Below are positions 48,410 through 60,000 of a DNA stretch of 60,000 bases, piece by piece. This DNA is from Owenia fusiformis. Its lineage: Eukaryota > Annelida > Polychaeta > Sabellida > Oweniidae. The notes beneath the pieces are model-generated. The model searched no databases. It saw nothing but the letters and a program-made list of their open reading frames with translations, and had not been told where the DNA came from. The stretch lies in NCBI GenBank assembly GCA_903813345.2, contig CAIIXF020000002.1, positions 412,001 to 472,000 on the forward strand, read 5' to 3'. A program made the position numbers and the translations under genes. Numbering within the stretch: position 1 is the stretch's first letter; each line of letters starts with the position of its first letter.

Positions 48410-49005
48410 CGTAGCGTAGTTCTGCACCCGTCTTTATCTCGACGTTTGTTTATATAGGTGTACAATAATAAAACTTATAATGATCTAAAGTACATATAGA
48501 TAGGTACGGTACCTCTGTGTATATCATCTAACCTGTCAATATCTAGGTTTTTATCTAACTGCCTGTAGAACATCGATGCTTAAAATATATGAATAAGCAA
48601 GGTCCATTTACCTATGCATATCATGTAATTAAAAAGAAAAACTCAAAATTAAGTAAGTAAGTAAAGGATTGCTCAAAAAGGTATAATTGACGTTAAAATG
48701 GCAGAATTTAAATTATAATATTGTAGCTCACTGAAAATACAAATATAAGGATCAAATATGGAATTAAGAGGAGTAATTAATTTAAGAGCAGGTTTATTTC
48801 AATATCATATATATTTTTGATTCATCATACTTCACCTTTATATTAACCAAGGGTCAAAAGGAACGTCATTGGGAGATAACAGCCATTCCCATGAGCTTGA
48901 ATCAAATGTTTTTTATTAGAGTTTAATTTAACCTTTGAATTTTAATTTTTGTTTGTGATTCATGATCAGCATTATACACTCGACATATATGTCTGTCAAA
49001 ATTAA
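48410..49005. other. 5' flank of NRF-6-like gene 1
   Basis: Upstream region of the minus-strand gene. No promoter element could be assigned with confidence. AT-rich, with no exons seen. Confidence 0.4.
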
Positions 49006-49196
49006 GGTAATGCCCCGTGTAGACGTAAATAATGCCTGTGTAGACGTAAATAATGCCCCGTGTAGACGTAAATAATGCCTGTGTAGACGTACATTAACTC
49101 CTTTGAAGACGTAAAATACGCATGCGTATTACAGATGTAACTAAGGTCCACACAGGCGTCATTTTACGTCTTCACGGGCGTACTTACCGCCTTCAT
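49006..49196. repeat. 42-bp dimer repeat with an inverted counterpart
   Basis: gtgtagacgtaaataatgcc repeats four times, alternating ccccgtgtag and cctgtgtag in 42-base pairs (49009-49095). About 60 bases later acaggcgtcattttacgtct and tcacgggcgt give the reverse complement of the same words, so the whole can fold back. Confidence 0.8.
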
Positions 49197-49929
49197 ATGA
49201 GTGAACAACGCCCTCATTTGGTAACTTTACCAACCATTACTAATTTGGAGATCCCGTTTACATAGATGATAACCATAATTTAACGCACTTACAACTGAAC
49301 ATTGACGTCAATCCTTGCTGTTGCAACATCTATACATTCATGTTGTAGTAGAAGTGTTACGGAGCGTAATATTGTAATCGCAATCCAGGATATTTATCGT
49401 TTATAGTCGTCTCTATAAAGAACATTAAATCTTGGATTTCATGTTCCACCAAACATGCATCCTTACCTAACAAAACAATATGCATTGAACTTCTCCATTC
49501 GATCGCCCTTTGGTCAAGAACATAGTGGCTCGTAAATCTATGCTCGGTTTAATGGCTTCGAATGTCTTCATCATACAATAATTTTTCGAATATTTTGGAA
49601 ATCAAATCAAAGACACTACTTGTATAACATATTATGATAGTAGCGATTCTTCTATTTATCTTTTGTTTTAAAAAGTCACTTAATTTATTCTCTGGTGACA
49701 AAATATAATGTTTAATATTAGGACAAACGGGTATTACCGGTTGGTTTTCTGACTTTGTTGGTTTTGATATATACGATATTCAATGGCAATTGATAGTATA
49801 GTTTGAAATGTATGTTTAGAATGTACTTTTGAAGTGATCTTTATCGAGTATTAATGGCATTGATGCTTTACTATTGACTTTTTATCTATAATATCATACT
49901 TCACTTTGAGTTAATATTAAAACAGTGTT

Positions 49930-50204
49930 TAGACTATATCGACTAGTCAACTTCCACTAACGCGAACATCAGTTTTGACCTCGCCAACTACGTTACTTGC
50001 ACTCGAACCACAATTCTCACACCACGAACGTGAATTTTTTAGTCGCGCTCTATCATTTCCTCGCTTCTGAACATATTTCTGCACTCGCGAACAGTGATCC
50101 GTGCTCGCGAACCACACACCTAATCGTGATGTGAGAATCGTGGGTCGAGTGCAAGGAACGTAGTTCGCGAGGTCAGAACTGATATTTGCGTTGATGATAG
50201 TCTA
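49930..50204. mobile_element. Foldback element with arms of about 90 bp
   Basis: The left arm (tagactat, then acatcagttttgacctcg and actacgttacttgcactcg) pairs with the right arm (cgagtgcaaggaacgtagt, cgaggtcagaactgatat, atagtcta). The centre contains ctcgcgaac words. No coding capacity; it resembles a MITE. Confidence 0.75.
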
Positions 50205-50757
50205 GAAGGCCTGTCATATACATGTTCAGGTTCAAACCTCATGTATATCTAGCTCCGCAGGGCTGCAATGTAACCTAGCTGAACTGGAAAGAGTACATTG
50301 ATACGCCAGATTGGTCCCAGATTTTGTCATATACTCTAACAAGTTTACACCTTCTTTATAACTAGCTCTGCAGCCTTGCAGTACCTAGCTCGGATTGAAG
50401 GGGTACCTGATCACTGGTATCCTAGGAGTGTGAAGGTAAGAATCCTGGTGAACATACCTAGCTTGGCATGGACCTGATGTTAGAAAGTATGCAATGGGAT
50501 ATTTTGTTACTAGTGTAAGTTTGATCTTATAAACATTGTCAGTAGGATTTTTTAACAATTTGTAACATTTAAGAAAATTGTTATGATGATTATAACTAAC
50601 TCTTAAGGACAGTTGAGCAGCATGTGTGTGTGTGGGGGGGGGAATATATAAGCGCAGATGCCAAAGGGATAGAAATGTCAGTTGTGCTTCCTCTGGTGTG
50701 TTCGAGCGTTAACATCAGCTGCCTCTAGTCAGATCGACCGACAAAACAACCTTTTTT

Positions 50758-50862
50758 AGGTTGTCGAGTTGGCCGAGAGGGCTTGATCGCCGGCACGTTC
50801 GAGCTAGGCGATTTTGTGCCGTAACCACGAGGTTGCGAGTTCGAGACACGTGTGCTCCTTGT
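50758..50862 (+). repeat. tRNA-like sequence (SINE head or tRNA pseudogene)
   Basis: ttggccgagagg is a good A box and ggttgcgagttcgagac a good B box, about 60 bases apart as in class II (Ser/Leu) tRNAs. I could not complete a cloverleaf, so I treat it as a tRNA-derived repeat and not a working tRNA gene. Confidence 0.4.
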
Positions 50863-51032
50863 GTTTATTCAATCTTCCAATTAACTGATATACATGCGCT
50901 CTTAATTTTGCACAGTGCAGTAGCATTTATGGTGTAAACAATTCAGTTTACTTTTAATATATGTTCCGTCAAAATTATTTTTTAATGAACTACACAGGGG
51001 TCCAATTTAAGCAAAACTTCATTTTTATTTAG

Positions 51033-51368
51033 TTTGTTGGGCCTGCTTTCATTGATACCCCCTTCACAGAATACCAGGTGAACGAAGCCAGGGAGGGGTT
51101 TGAGGCACTGCTGGACAAACTTGAGGAAATATGGCTGAAGGAAAGTCCTTCTCTGGCCGGAAATGACATCACTATAGCTGATTTACAATGTATTACAGAA
51201 CTTACTCAAGTAGGCTCGATTGGCTATGACATGGTAAATGGCAGACCTAAACTTGAAGCCTGGATGCAGCGAGTGGAGGACACTCTCAAACCATCTTTTG
51301 ACGACATATGCAAAGTACCATTGACATTTTTCGAAAACGCATTCAAGAAATATAAAGAAGCAAAATAA
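51033..51368 (+). CDS. Theta-class glutathione S-transferase, terminal exon only
   Basis: Acceptor tttatttag then an open frame of 111 codons to TAA at 51366-51368. It encodes the C-terminal all-helical domain of a theta-like GST: a helix EAREGFEALLDKLE, then LAGNDITIADLQCITEL, which is the N-capping and hydrophobic staple region of GSTs, then GRPKLEAWMQRVE. A nearer acceptor (cag at 51070) would shorten the exon, but the longer frame reads a sensible F-V-G-P-A-F linker, so I favour it. GSTs conjugate glutathione to electrophiles in the cytosol. The thioredoxin-like N-terminal exons were not found between 48410 and 51032, and upstream of that the opposite strand is the NRF-6-like gene. This may be an orphan exon of a broken duplicate, or its partners may be far away. 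Confidence 0.75.
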   Translation, partial: FVGPAFIDTPFTEYQVNEAREGFEALLDKLEEIWLKESPSLAGNDITIADLQCITELTQVGSIGYDMVNGRPKLEAWMQRVEDTLKPSFDDICKVPLTFFENAFKKYKEAK

Positions 51369-52710
51369 CTATAATGATCAGATGCAATACAATGCAAAAT
51401 ATAGTATCATTTATAACAACCGCGCCAAACAAAAATAGGCGAAGCAAACAAAACACAACGATTGTTAGGATTTTAATTGTTTAATTCTAGAATGTTATTG
51501 TCAGAGCAAGGTCACCACTTAGACAAGTGGGGAGATATCAGAATGTTATTACAAAGAAAGTATAAACGTAATGCATCAATAGTCCATTAATTCTCATATT
51601 CTTAACTATCGATTCCGTTATAGCATACTAACATCCTCTTTGGTTTTTAATGTATTAAAAATACCATAAAACAAACTACACAATATTCATAAAATAAACT
51701 GAACTAAGGTATCTTCGGTCTTCTTGCTAAAGCCTGTTTTAAGATTACAAATATCTCAATAACGAGATATTTTAAAAGTAACAGGATTGGTCATTGGCAA
51801 TTTGTTAAATATGTATCAATTATCTTCAAAAATATGGGCCACATAAATGCACCAATTCTGTTACATTTTTATCACCCTGTAAAGCTCTCAAGAACTTATT
51901 TGACACCAGCTACCATAAAATATAACTTTAATCCGTTGATCGTATTTCGTGTTGGCAATTAAATTGCACGATTATCAAGAACAAAGGAAAATAAAGTTGG
52001 CATTATTTGGACCTACCCTGAACACAGAGCTATAAATCAGTAATAAAATTTACATAATTATAATTGGCAATACACTTATTTCTCGGAGTAAATAATTTAC
52101 ATTTACAAAATTATATACAATAATTGTATAAAAAAAACAATTCAATCCTATAGGATCCAACCTGAACATAAATATATCTCAAATCTATAATTCACTAATA
52201 AAGTCTTACTAATTATAGCATAGAGTTATAATTAGTTGTAACTATGTATCTTAGTAAATAATTTTGCATATATAAAAGTATAAACTCGTAGAAAAAATAG
52301 TCCAATCCTAATAAGAAGTACATTTTTTCTAGATTGGTAGATAACTTACATATGCAATATAATAAACACCACTCGTAGCAAAAATAATCCAATCCTTCTG
52401 ATTGTTTCTAAATGTCTTGTTATCGAACATTTTCATAGAAACTACAAAGACAAAAGGTCAGATGGTGAATATGTCTTTTCACTATGCTCCTGAATAGGGA
52501 AAACACAAATTCTAATGCAATGCTTTATCCTATTTTGGATAATTTATGAAGACAACATGTCCTCGTTTCTAGCCAGTTGATCACATGCGTAAACGTTATA
52601 TTTTCTCTTGTTGGTAATTCACAGTGTTTTTACTGTCTAGGTATACCCGTTCTACTTGTCTCCCCTTGTATATATCATTAAAATATCAATTTCTTCTCAT
52701 TTGGTTTAGT
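51369..52710. other. AT-rich intergenic stretch, nothing recognised
   Basis: Region between the GST-like exon (plus) and the end of NRF-6-like gene 2 (minus). The two genes converge here, so both 3' UTRs are probably included. No exon or RNA gene is seen. Confidence 0.4.
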
Positions 52711-55700
52711 TTATTTATTCATTTTGTTACGTGGAAATATAATTTTCTCAAGTTGTAACATTGGAATCTCAAATGTCAGTGTTACGAGGATACTCGCTGC
52801 TATTGTTAAACCGAGAAATGCACAAAATAGCATCGCCTGAAATTATAAATATTGATAAAAATGACAGCTTATATATCATACGGAGTATGTCAACAATTTC
52901 ATATATTATTTCGATTTAACCTTTTTTGTAAATCCATGGATTTTGATAAAATATTCAGAGGATGAAGGAATCAATTTGTACAACCGTTACCGAAATTGGA
53001 TTGATAAATCACCAGGAGTTTCTGAATATTTTCAGATTTTACTTTTCTCATTTAAGAGACAACTTTACAAATTGATCTCCAGCATTATTTCATATGTATC
53101 ATTTAAAAAAGTCAAACGAATGTTTTGTCCAACCAGGTGTAAAAGGGTAGGTGGTCCTATCAAATTCTGGTCCTATTCTCTATTGATTTATAAGGTGACC
53201 CAATTACAATTATTTTCCTTATTATTTATACACAGTCAGGGGCAGTGAGGGCCGTAAGGAAAGGGGACCATAATCCCCAGGGGAAATTGGATGTGAGTTA
53301 GGACGGCGTTAACTAAATTGAAAATTAATTATTTAAATATTAAATATAAATACCGATTCTGGAAATATCCTCATGTACTGTAGCTGTCTCCTGTTGTAGT
53401 GATAATAGTACATGAACATTGGGTGGATCAGATAACCCGTGTACGTCAACCGAGAAAGGGGAATCCAGCCCCGCCATGCCATTAGCTTGTTCACCACTCC
53501 TGTTCATGAAATACACAGTAAAGGTCTTTAATTGGGAATATACAATGATCATTGGAATCATAAAAGAATCGTCTTGATAATAGTACATGATCATTTGATG
53601 GGTCAAATAACATGTCTTCGTCAACCCAGAAAGGGGATTCAACCCCCCCCCCCCCCCCATGCCATTAGCTTGTTCACCACTCCTGTTCATGAAATACACA
53701 GTAAAGGTCTTTAATTGGGAATATACAATGATCATTGGAATCATAAAAGAATCGTCTTGATAATAGTACATGATCATTTGATGGGTCAAATAACATGTCT
53801 CCGTCAACCCAGAAAGGGGAATCCAACCCCGCCATGACATTAGCTTGTCCGACACTTCTGAAAAACATAGTTAGTGGCAAGCAAGTTCTGAACGAAAAGG
53901 AACGGGAACCTCAAATTACAGTACTTTTATTAGATAGCAAATCAACAAAAAAAATTCAATAAATAAAACAATATAATATAAAACCAATGGTACATAAAAG
54001 AGCTTATCAATTATTTAATATTTTTAATTCTATTTTCGCGCTCTGTTACCGGGACCACTGGAACCTAATAGAACCTAATAGAAATGCACGTTTTTTCATT
54101 ATGTCAAAATAAAAGAAGAATACTTAATTGTTTAAGAAAAATAAAAGAAACAGGTTTATCCTTTGAAATTGTTAGGATGGCACAGTAGTCACAACGCTAA
54201 AAGATCAACTTATGTAAGGTAAGATTAGGGTAATCCAGTCTAAACCTAAACTTATAGTAAGCTTATATAATTTGGAAGGATCTCTTGTGGTTAGGATGAT
54301 GCAAAAAACACTACGATAAACAGCTAATTTATTATAAGGACCTAACCTCCATGTCCAGTAATGCACATTAAGCAAATCCAAGCAACACCCAGTGCAAATA
54401 TATGTCTCTGGAACCCAAAGTATATTACTGCTAAGACACCGAAGAATGTCGTTCCAGGCGGTGTGTAGTTTCCATAAATTGCCGCATGTATTAATCCCAT
54501 CGCAACGACCCATCCTATTGCTTGCACCCACTACAAATGATCGAATAATAATTATAAAAACTATAAAATATATATCTATGCAGTAGTGACTACATACACC
54601 TGTGAAAAATATACAGACGGAATGTAGTAGTACATGTTCAGATTCTTATTTTATCAACATTTTGTTGATTTTGACAGAGCTAAGTCTCGGTAGATCACCG
54701 AAGCACCGTAACCGAAGATGTCTATATCACGAGGATGGCCGAAGGTATTTAAAAATTCCTTGAAGCCTCTTCGTCAATCTTCGGATGCAGGCCCTGGCTC
54801 AAACGACTTGTTATTTGTGCTCTAATACGAGCGTAAAGTAATGTTTTATATTTTTTAAGGCAATCGGGAATGCGTCTATGATGGAGGAATTTTCATTTTT
54901 GTTCAAAAGGTAATGTCAAACTTGTATCATTAAGCCTCCTGCAATATTAAGCCTCATTAAGCTTCATGCAATATTAAGCCTCATTAAGCTTCATGCAATA
55001 TTAAGCCTCATTAAGCTTCATGCAATATTAAGCCTCATTAAGCTTCATGCAATATCCAAAGCCCACTATTTAGTTGTATGCATTTGACAGATAATAAAAA
55101 TGCACCTATCCTTAACATGTGACTGATTGCATGATTATAAAATGCTAGTTAACTTACCCATTTTATTTTGACAATTGCTTTTGTTCTCCATATTATATAT
55201 CCTAGCAATAGGCCTACTATATATGCTCCGATCCTCGTATATGGCCGTATGTATTCAGTATAAAACCCCGAATAGTTCATGAAGTGAAGGGCCATTGTTG
55301 CAAGGATACTTCCAAAAAAGAAATATCCTGAGATGATGTAACCAACAACGGGTTTCCTAAGATGAATAAATAATGTTTAGATAACGATTATTCGAAATAA
55401 AACATGTGTACAAATTTGAAGGGCAATCCGTAACAACAGTATTTGTCTCAAAACTTCCAAATGCCCGCCAGAAAGCAAGATGTCCGCTTGCTCTGAAAAG
55501 TGTTGCCATGTGATAAGTGTAAACATCTGATATAATTCCGTTAAGTGGTTTTCATTGGATTGCTATGACAACTGAAATTTCCAAAATGGCCGGGAAAAAG
55601 CAAGATTGCCGCCTAAAAGGTATTCAGCTCTTGAAATTGTTCGGTGTACCATGCGTTAAAATTTGTAATAAAAAAGTAAGAAAATTAATTTGGTGGTTTT

Positions 55701-58700
55701 ACTTGAAGTGCGAAGACAAGATTTATATAAAAACTTCAAATATTGCCACCAGAAAGCGAGATGGCCAGCAAAAAGTTAAGTTTTTTCCTGGCTTTTTCAG
55801 CTCTAGACCTTAAAATGCAACGTGTGAAAATAAAATGTAAAACATTTGATTACAAAAAATAGGAGACGCCGCTGCGCGCCCGCCCGCCAAGCTGATGACA
55901 ATAGCGTTCCTTTTTAGGTACGATAAAAAGATAAATTATTACGGAAGTTAGTTCAGCATCTCTTTAACTATAGTGATCATTGAACTGATATATTTTCATT
56001 ATTTATAGACAATCGACTCACTTGTACAAGGTAATTAGAAAGATAGGTGCAACGATGTAGAACTGCATGTCGTTGGCGAGGTACCATGACCATACCATGC
56101 ACTGAAAATAGAAATGCAATTGATTTGCAGATTTGTTCTTTGATTTTTTTAAAGGATTTAAGCCCTTGACTCTATGCATTGTGGGCTTGTTCATTCCACG
56201 AAGGTGTTGTTTTCAGAACTTTGCACTAGTAAAAATGAAAGGTCGACACTTACATATGGGGATGTTACATACAAGTTGTTAATATAGAACAGGTTAGTCC
56301 ACCAGTACAAGTGGCACCCCTCTGCATCAGTTATCAACTCTGGCCAAAGTGGCCCATCGCCCGTATATTTAAAAAGTGTGCCGTAGAACATGACTAGTAT
56401 CATATAAACCGGAGTCAGTCTACGAATAAAATAACGACCAGTTTAACCTCAAATTGAAGTGCTTATGCCTCATTATAAAAATTGAATATTTTGTATTTGG
56501 TGACACCAATTTGAACGATTTTTGAGAATATAATGTTACTCCTCAACGGAATGAACTTACTATGTATAAACATACTTTGAGGAAGGCATTCATTACGCAG
56601 AGACGAACGAAAATTTGAAATCAATATTGCAAATGTGAACAAACACGTTTTTATACCTCCAAAACCTGTGGAATAAGTAGAGTCCCATCTGCTTTGGCCA
56701 TCCTGGTTTTCCAACATGTCTGTCTAATGTCTTCAAGAATGAAATAGCAACAAGGAAGCCACTGAAAAATTATTCGACGAGCAGTGCAAAAACAAAGGTC
56801 TTCGTAGTGATTTCTGTGTCATTATTTAATTCATAGATCAAAAATGTGAAAAATAAGATTTTTGCATCAAATCCTAATTGATTCCGTAAAACCGTATCAT
56901 TAACGAAGGTTCTAGGTTGAAACCACGTGCCCTTTATTTCGGAAAGAGTACTAGTTCTTATATCATATTATGTACTAGGATTGTCTACTATTATTAAATT
57001 ATCTAAGCCCATGCCTCGATGCACAGCTGATTAAATCCACGTATGTGTTGTTCCCTTTAGGGACGTGGCAACATTTAATATTTAGTGATGTCAATGCTTT
57101 AAAACGATCCTGCATCTCAAAGCATAAAAGAGGTAATACATTAACATTATCAATAACGTGGACATCCAAATCCAAAGCATTTAAAGGCCCCATGTAAAGT
57201 TTAAACCACTTTGGCTTATATTGTAGTCTTGCCCAATGTTATTAAAGTGTGATATGTGAAACTTTTTTTTTTAATTTCAAAAAGTGGTTTTTGATAGACT
57301 TTTTGTTCCAAAATTTGTGAATTTATTTAAAACGAACTTTTAGAGGTCACTCATATCTTCTAATTAGCCACAATTCATACCAATGCATAGCATACATCCT
57401 CCCATGTTTTTGGCGAAAAAATTAAGAAAATCGGTTGATAAACAAGCGAGAAATGAACTTATCAGTGCATGAAAATGGTTCTGAGAAAAATGCATTTCAA
57501 AATTTTAGTTCTCATAGAATGATATCTAAAACATAATTTATTCTTCCTTTTAACCTGGTTAGACAATCAACATTGTTTTTTTATGAAAGTCTAGCATATT
57601 TAGAAAAGATTGACATCGAAAAAAAATTCAATTATTTTCAAAAAGTTTTTGTTACCTTAGTGACATCACTAATGTTTCAAAATATTTTTGATAAGCTAAA
57701 ACATTGAAGTGGCCCATTAAATATGACATTTTATTATTGAAATAGTGTGTCTTTTATTTCAATCTTTGCATTGGTGTTAAAAATATAATCTTTTTTGAAA
57801 TGCATTAAGAAATATTTGATGATTAAGAAATTTCAACTTTTTTTGAAAAATGGCGGGAAATTTGAATATTTGAGAAATGAAATGCTCACAACTTTTTAAA
57901 AAAAAAATTTTTTTGTTCAAAAATCTCTAAAATCACTTTTTAAGTCCTGACAAATAGTAAATGAATGATAAAAAAATATTTTCAAACTTTAGACGGGGAC
58001 TTTAAATGACCTTACTTTGAATAATATTTTACCTTAAAACGAAGAATGAATCAACTGCTAGCTGCATATGTATGAGAGCTCTGTTACTGTATTGACCAAG
58101 GTACACAGGATATATCATTGAATAATACTATACCTTAAAACGAAGAATGTATTAACTGCTAGCTGCGTATGTATGAGAGCTCTGTTACTGTATTGACCAA
58201 TATACACAGGATATATCATTGAATAATACTATACCTTAAAACGAAGAATGAATCAACTGCTAGCTGCATATGTATGAGAGCTCTGTTACTGTATTGACCA
58301 ATATACACAGGATATATCATTGAATAATACTATACCTTAAAACGAAGAATGTATCAACTGCTAGCTGCGTATTTGTGAGAGCTCTGTTACTGTATTGACC
58401 AATATACACAGGATATATCATTGAATAATACTATACCTTAAAACGAAGAATGAATCAACTGCTAGCTGCGTATTTGTGAGAGCTCTGTTACTGTATTGAC
58501 CAATATACACAGGATATATCATTGAATAATACTATACCTTAAAACGAAGAATGAATCAACTGCTAGCTGCATATGTATGAGAGCTCTGTTACTGTATTGA
58601 CCCATATACACAGGATATATCATTGAATAATACTATACCTTAAAACGAAGAATGTATCAACTGCTAGCTGCGTATTTGTGAGAGCTCTGTTACTGTATTG

Positions 58701-60000
58701 ACCAATATACACAGGATATATCATTGAATAATACTATACCTTAAAACGAAGAATGTATCAACTGCTAGCTGCGTATTTGTGAGAGCTCTGTTACTGTATT
58801 GACCAATATACACAGGATATATCATTGAATAATACTATACCTTAAAACGAAGAATGTATCAACTGCTAGCTGCGTATTTGTGAGAGCTCTGTTACTGTAT
58901 TGACAAATATACACAGGATATATCATTGAATAATACTATACCTTAAAACGAAGAATGAATCAACTGCTAGCTGCATATGTATGAGAGCTCTGTTACTGTA
59001 TTGACCAATATACACAGGATATATCATTGAATAATACTATACCTTAAAACGAAGAATGTATCAACTGCTAGCTGCGTATTTGTGAGAGCTCTGTTACTGT
59101 ATTGACCAAGGTACACAGGATATATCATTGAATAATACTATACCTTAAAACGAAGAATGTATCAACTGCTAGCTGCGTATTTGTGAGAGCTCTGTTACTG
59201 TATTGACCAATATACACAGGATATATCATTGAATAATACTATACCTTAAAACGAAGAATGTATCAACTGCTAGCTGCGTATTTGTGAGAGCTCTGTTACT
59301 GTATTGACCAATATACACAGGATATATCATTGAATAATACTATACCTTAAAACGAAGAATGTATCAACTGCTAGCTGCGTATTTGTGAGAGCTCTGTTAC
59401 TGTATTGACCAATATACACAGGATATATCATTGAATAATACTATACCTTAAAACGAAGAATGTATCAACTGCTAGCTGCGTATTTTTGAGAGCTCTGTTA
59501 CTGTATTGACCAAGGTACACAGGATATTTCCAAAAATTCCAATTTGCTGCAAATATTATTTAAGTTAAAGTTTAATCTGTATTTGTTCTTTCATATATAT
59601 ATATATCCCACCTGCTATATTGAATTCAATTTGTTTTGTTTCTTAATTAAGTTTGAATCAAAAATATTGGTTCTCTAAGCAATATCGAAGTGTAGAAGTT
59701 GCTAATTAAACTCATACAATTGATGGAAAGCGTTTTGAGATATAAGAATTTCTAAAAAAGAAGTTCTGATGGTTTGTTTTTGAAATTTGCTTTTTTTTAT
59801 TTTAATGACAAAATATTTTTTAAAAAATAGAAAAATTCAATTGTTAAAAATAATAATAATTTATTATAAGAAAACAATATAAAAGAAGATACTGTTTCTC
59901 TAATATGGATCAAATGTTGGCATATGACACGAGTGGGCTGATTGGTATACAAAGTATACTCACCAACAGTTATACCCGAATCACCAATATAGATTCCGAA
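52711..60000 (-). CDS. NRF-6-like membrane acyltransferase, gene 2 (5' end outside window)
   Basis: Nine exons matching exons 5-13 of gene 1, in transcript order: from beyond 60000 to 59964, then 59447-59546, 56657-56761, 56254-56419, 56022-56101, 55158-55356, 54347-54530, 53354-53499, 52711-52836 (stop TAA). Exon lengths are identical to gene 1 (100, 166, 80, 199, 184, 146, 126) except exon 7 (105 against 102, one extra codon), and all phases match. Motifs kept include VAISFLKTLDR, YTGDGPLWP, YLANDMQFYI, YTRIGAYIVG and WIPLSRLTYTGYLIHP. The signal peptide, NRF domain and linker exons lie beyond 60000. The pair arose by tandem duplication and then diverged. Substrate unknown, as for gene 1. 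Confidence 0.9.
53510..53880 (-). repeat. Two extra partial copies of exon 12 and its acceptor (about 180-bp units)
   Basis: The landmark cattagcttgt occurs in true exon 12 at 53480 and near 53662 and 53839. Each copy has the acceptor region and the WIPLS part of the exon, then diverges into tgatcatttgatgggtcaaa and intron. One copy carries a long C-run (53645-53658). An open frame spanning all three is a repeat artefact. Confidence 0.85.
54925..55056. repeat. 27-bp tandem repeat in intron 10 of gene 2
   Basis: The unit attaagcctcattaagcttc then atgcaat is repeated about five times between exons 10 and 11 of NRF-6-like gene 2. The unit itself contains attaagc twice. Confidence 0.9.
55440..56010. 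other. Intron 9 of gene 2 with a degenerate repeated motif
   Basis: Three loosely similar segments (near 55450, 55580 and 55740) share ccaaatg-gccagaaagcaag and a following ccgc. An open frame at 55565-55813 (plus) overlaps them and has no recognised family, so it is not called as a gene. Confidence 0.35.
56762..58018. other. Intron 6 of gene 2, nothing further recognised
   Basis: AT-rich sequence with many A and T runs. The minus-strand frame at 56999-57193 has no recognised family. It leads into the exon 6 donor array. Confidence 0.4.
58020..59520 (-). repeat. Exon 6 donor array, 15 copies of a 101-bp unit
   Basis: The landmark aactgctagctgc occurs every 101 bases from 58053 to 59467. On the minus strand each unit contains the 3' half of exon 6 (coding NRALKNTQLAVDTFFVL-like residues), an intact donor TTTTAAG|GTATAG, about 20 bases of intron and an atatcctgtgtatattggt block that echoes the upstream part of the exon. 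Only the copy at 59447-59546 is preceded by the true acceptor (TTTGCAG at 59547-59553). The units are near-identical, with a few shared variants (tatgtatgag or tatttgtgag), so the expansion looks recent. Confidence 0.95.

Noticed and set aside
50758-50862. A functional tRNA gene
   Set aside because: A and B boxes are good but I could not form acceptor and anticodon stems, so I list it only as tRNA-like.
53340-53855. A 171-codon minus-strand frame that looks like a repeat-containing protein
   Set aside because: It reads through three tandem copies of the exon 12 edge in a shifted frame; the true exon 12 uses another frame and matches gene 1.
56999-57193. A 64-codon minus-strand frame in intron 6 of gene 2
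   Set aside because: It is not needed by the exon chain, which is complete without it, and shows no recognised motif.

Overview
This window is AT-rich nuclear DNA from an invertebrate animal. Its genes are split by GT-AG introns with metazoan-style donors and acceptors. It carries two nose-resistant-to-fluoxetine (NRF-6)-like acyltransferase genes, a family expanded in invertebrates, and many DNA transposons, foldback elements and satellites. The sequence alone does not fix the species; a marine lophotrochozoan or invertebrate deuterostome is my guess.

Layout. 1-3202 (minus): the Gag-protease-RT-RNase H open frame of a Ty3/gypsy-type LTR retrotransposon, uninterrupted up to the window edge, with a possible LTR behind it. 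7514-11086 (minus): the first two exons of a secreted PAN/Apple-domain protein whose second exon is a Thr/Lys/Asp minisatellite; its intron holds a non-autonomous hAT-like element and an integrase relic. 11.4-26.2 kb: almost no genes, but a 1.2-kb foldback element, a mariner-like TIR element with another element nested in it, a 0.66-kb TIR element, a 475-bp tandem array rich in AGGTCA, a 12-bp array, a 54-bp satellite and three copies of one interspersed repeat family. 26889-27533 (minus): an intact single-exon MAPEG/TMEM79-like membrane protein. 29197-33147: an apparently complete hAT transposon, with TIRs, an exact 8-bp target duplication and a six-exon BED-finger transposase that reads through all splice phases. 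36868-48409 (minus): a complete 13-exon NRF-6-like acyltransferase gene (802 aa by my splice model). 51033-51368 (plus): the terminal exon of a theta-class glutathione S-transferase, with no partner exons seen. 52711 to beyond 60000 (minus): a second NRF-6-like gene, head-to-tail with the first and cut by the window end.

The most unusual signal is in the NRF-6-like genes. At least six exon boundaries have been locally amplified into tandem arrays, each containing one splice junction and a truncated piece of exon: 8 copies of about 137 bp at exon 2, 6 of about 147 bp at exon 5, 5 of about 82 bp at exon 9, 2 and 3 copies at exon 12 of the two genes, 2 and 15 copies at exon 6, and degenerate copies at exon 13. 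The same boundaries are affected in both paralogues, with different copy numbers. All calls come from reading the sequence and hand translation; nothing was searched against a database.
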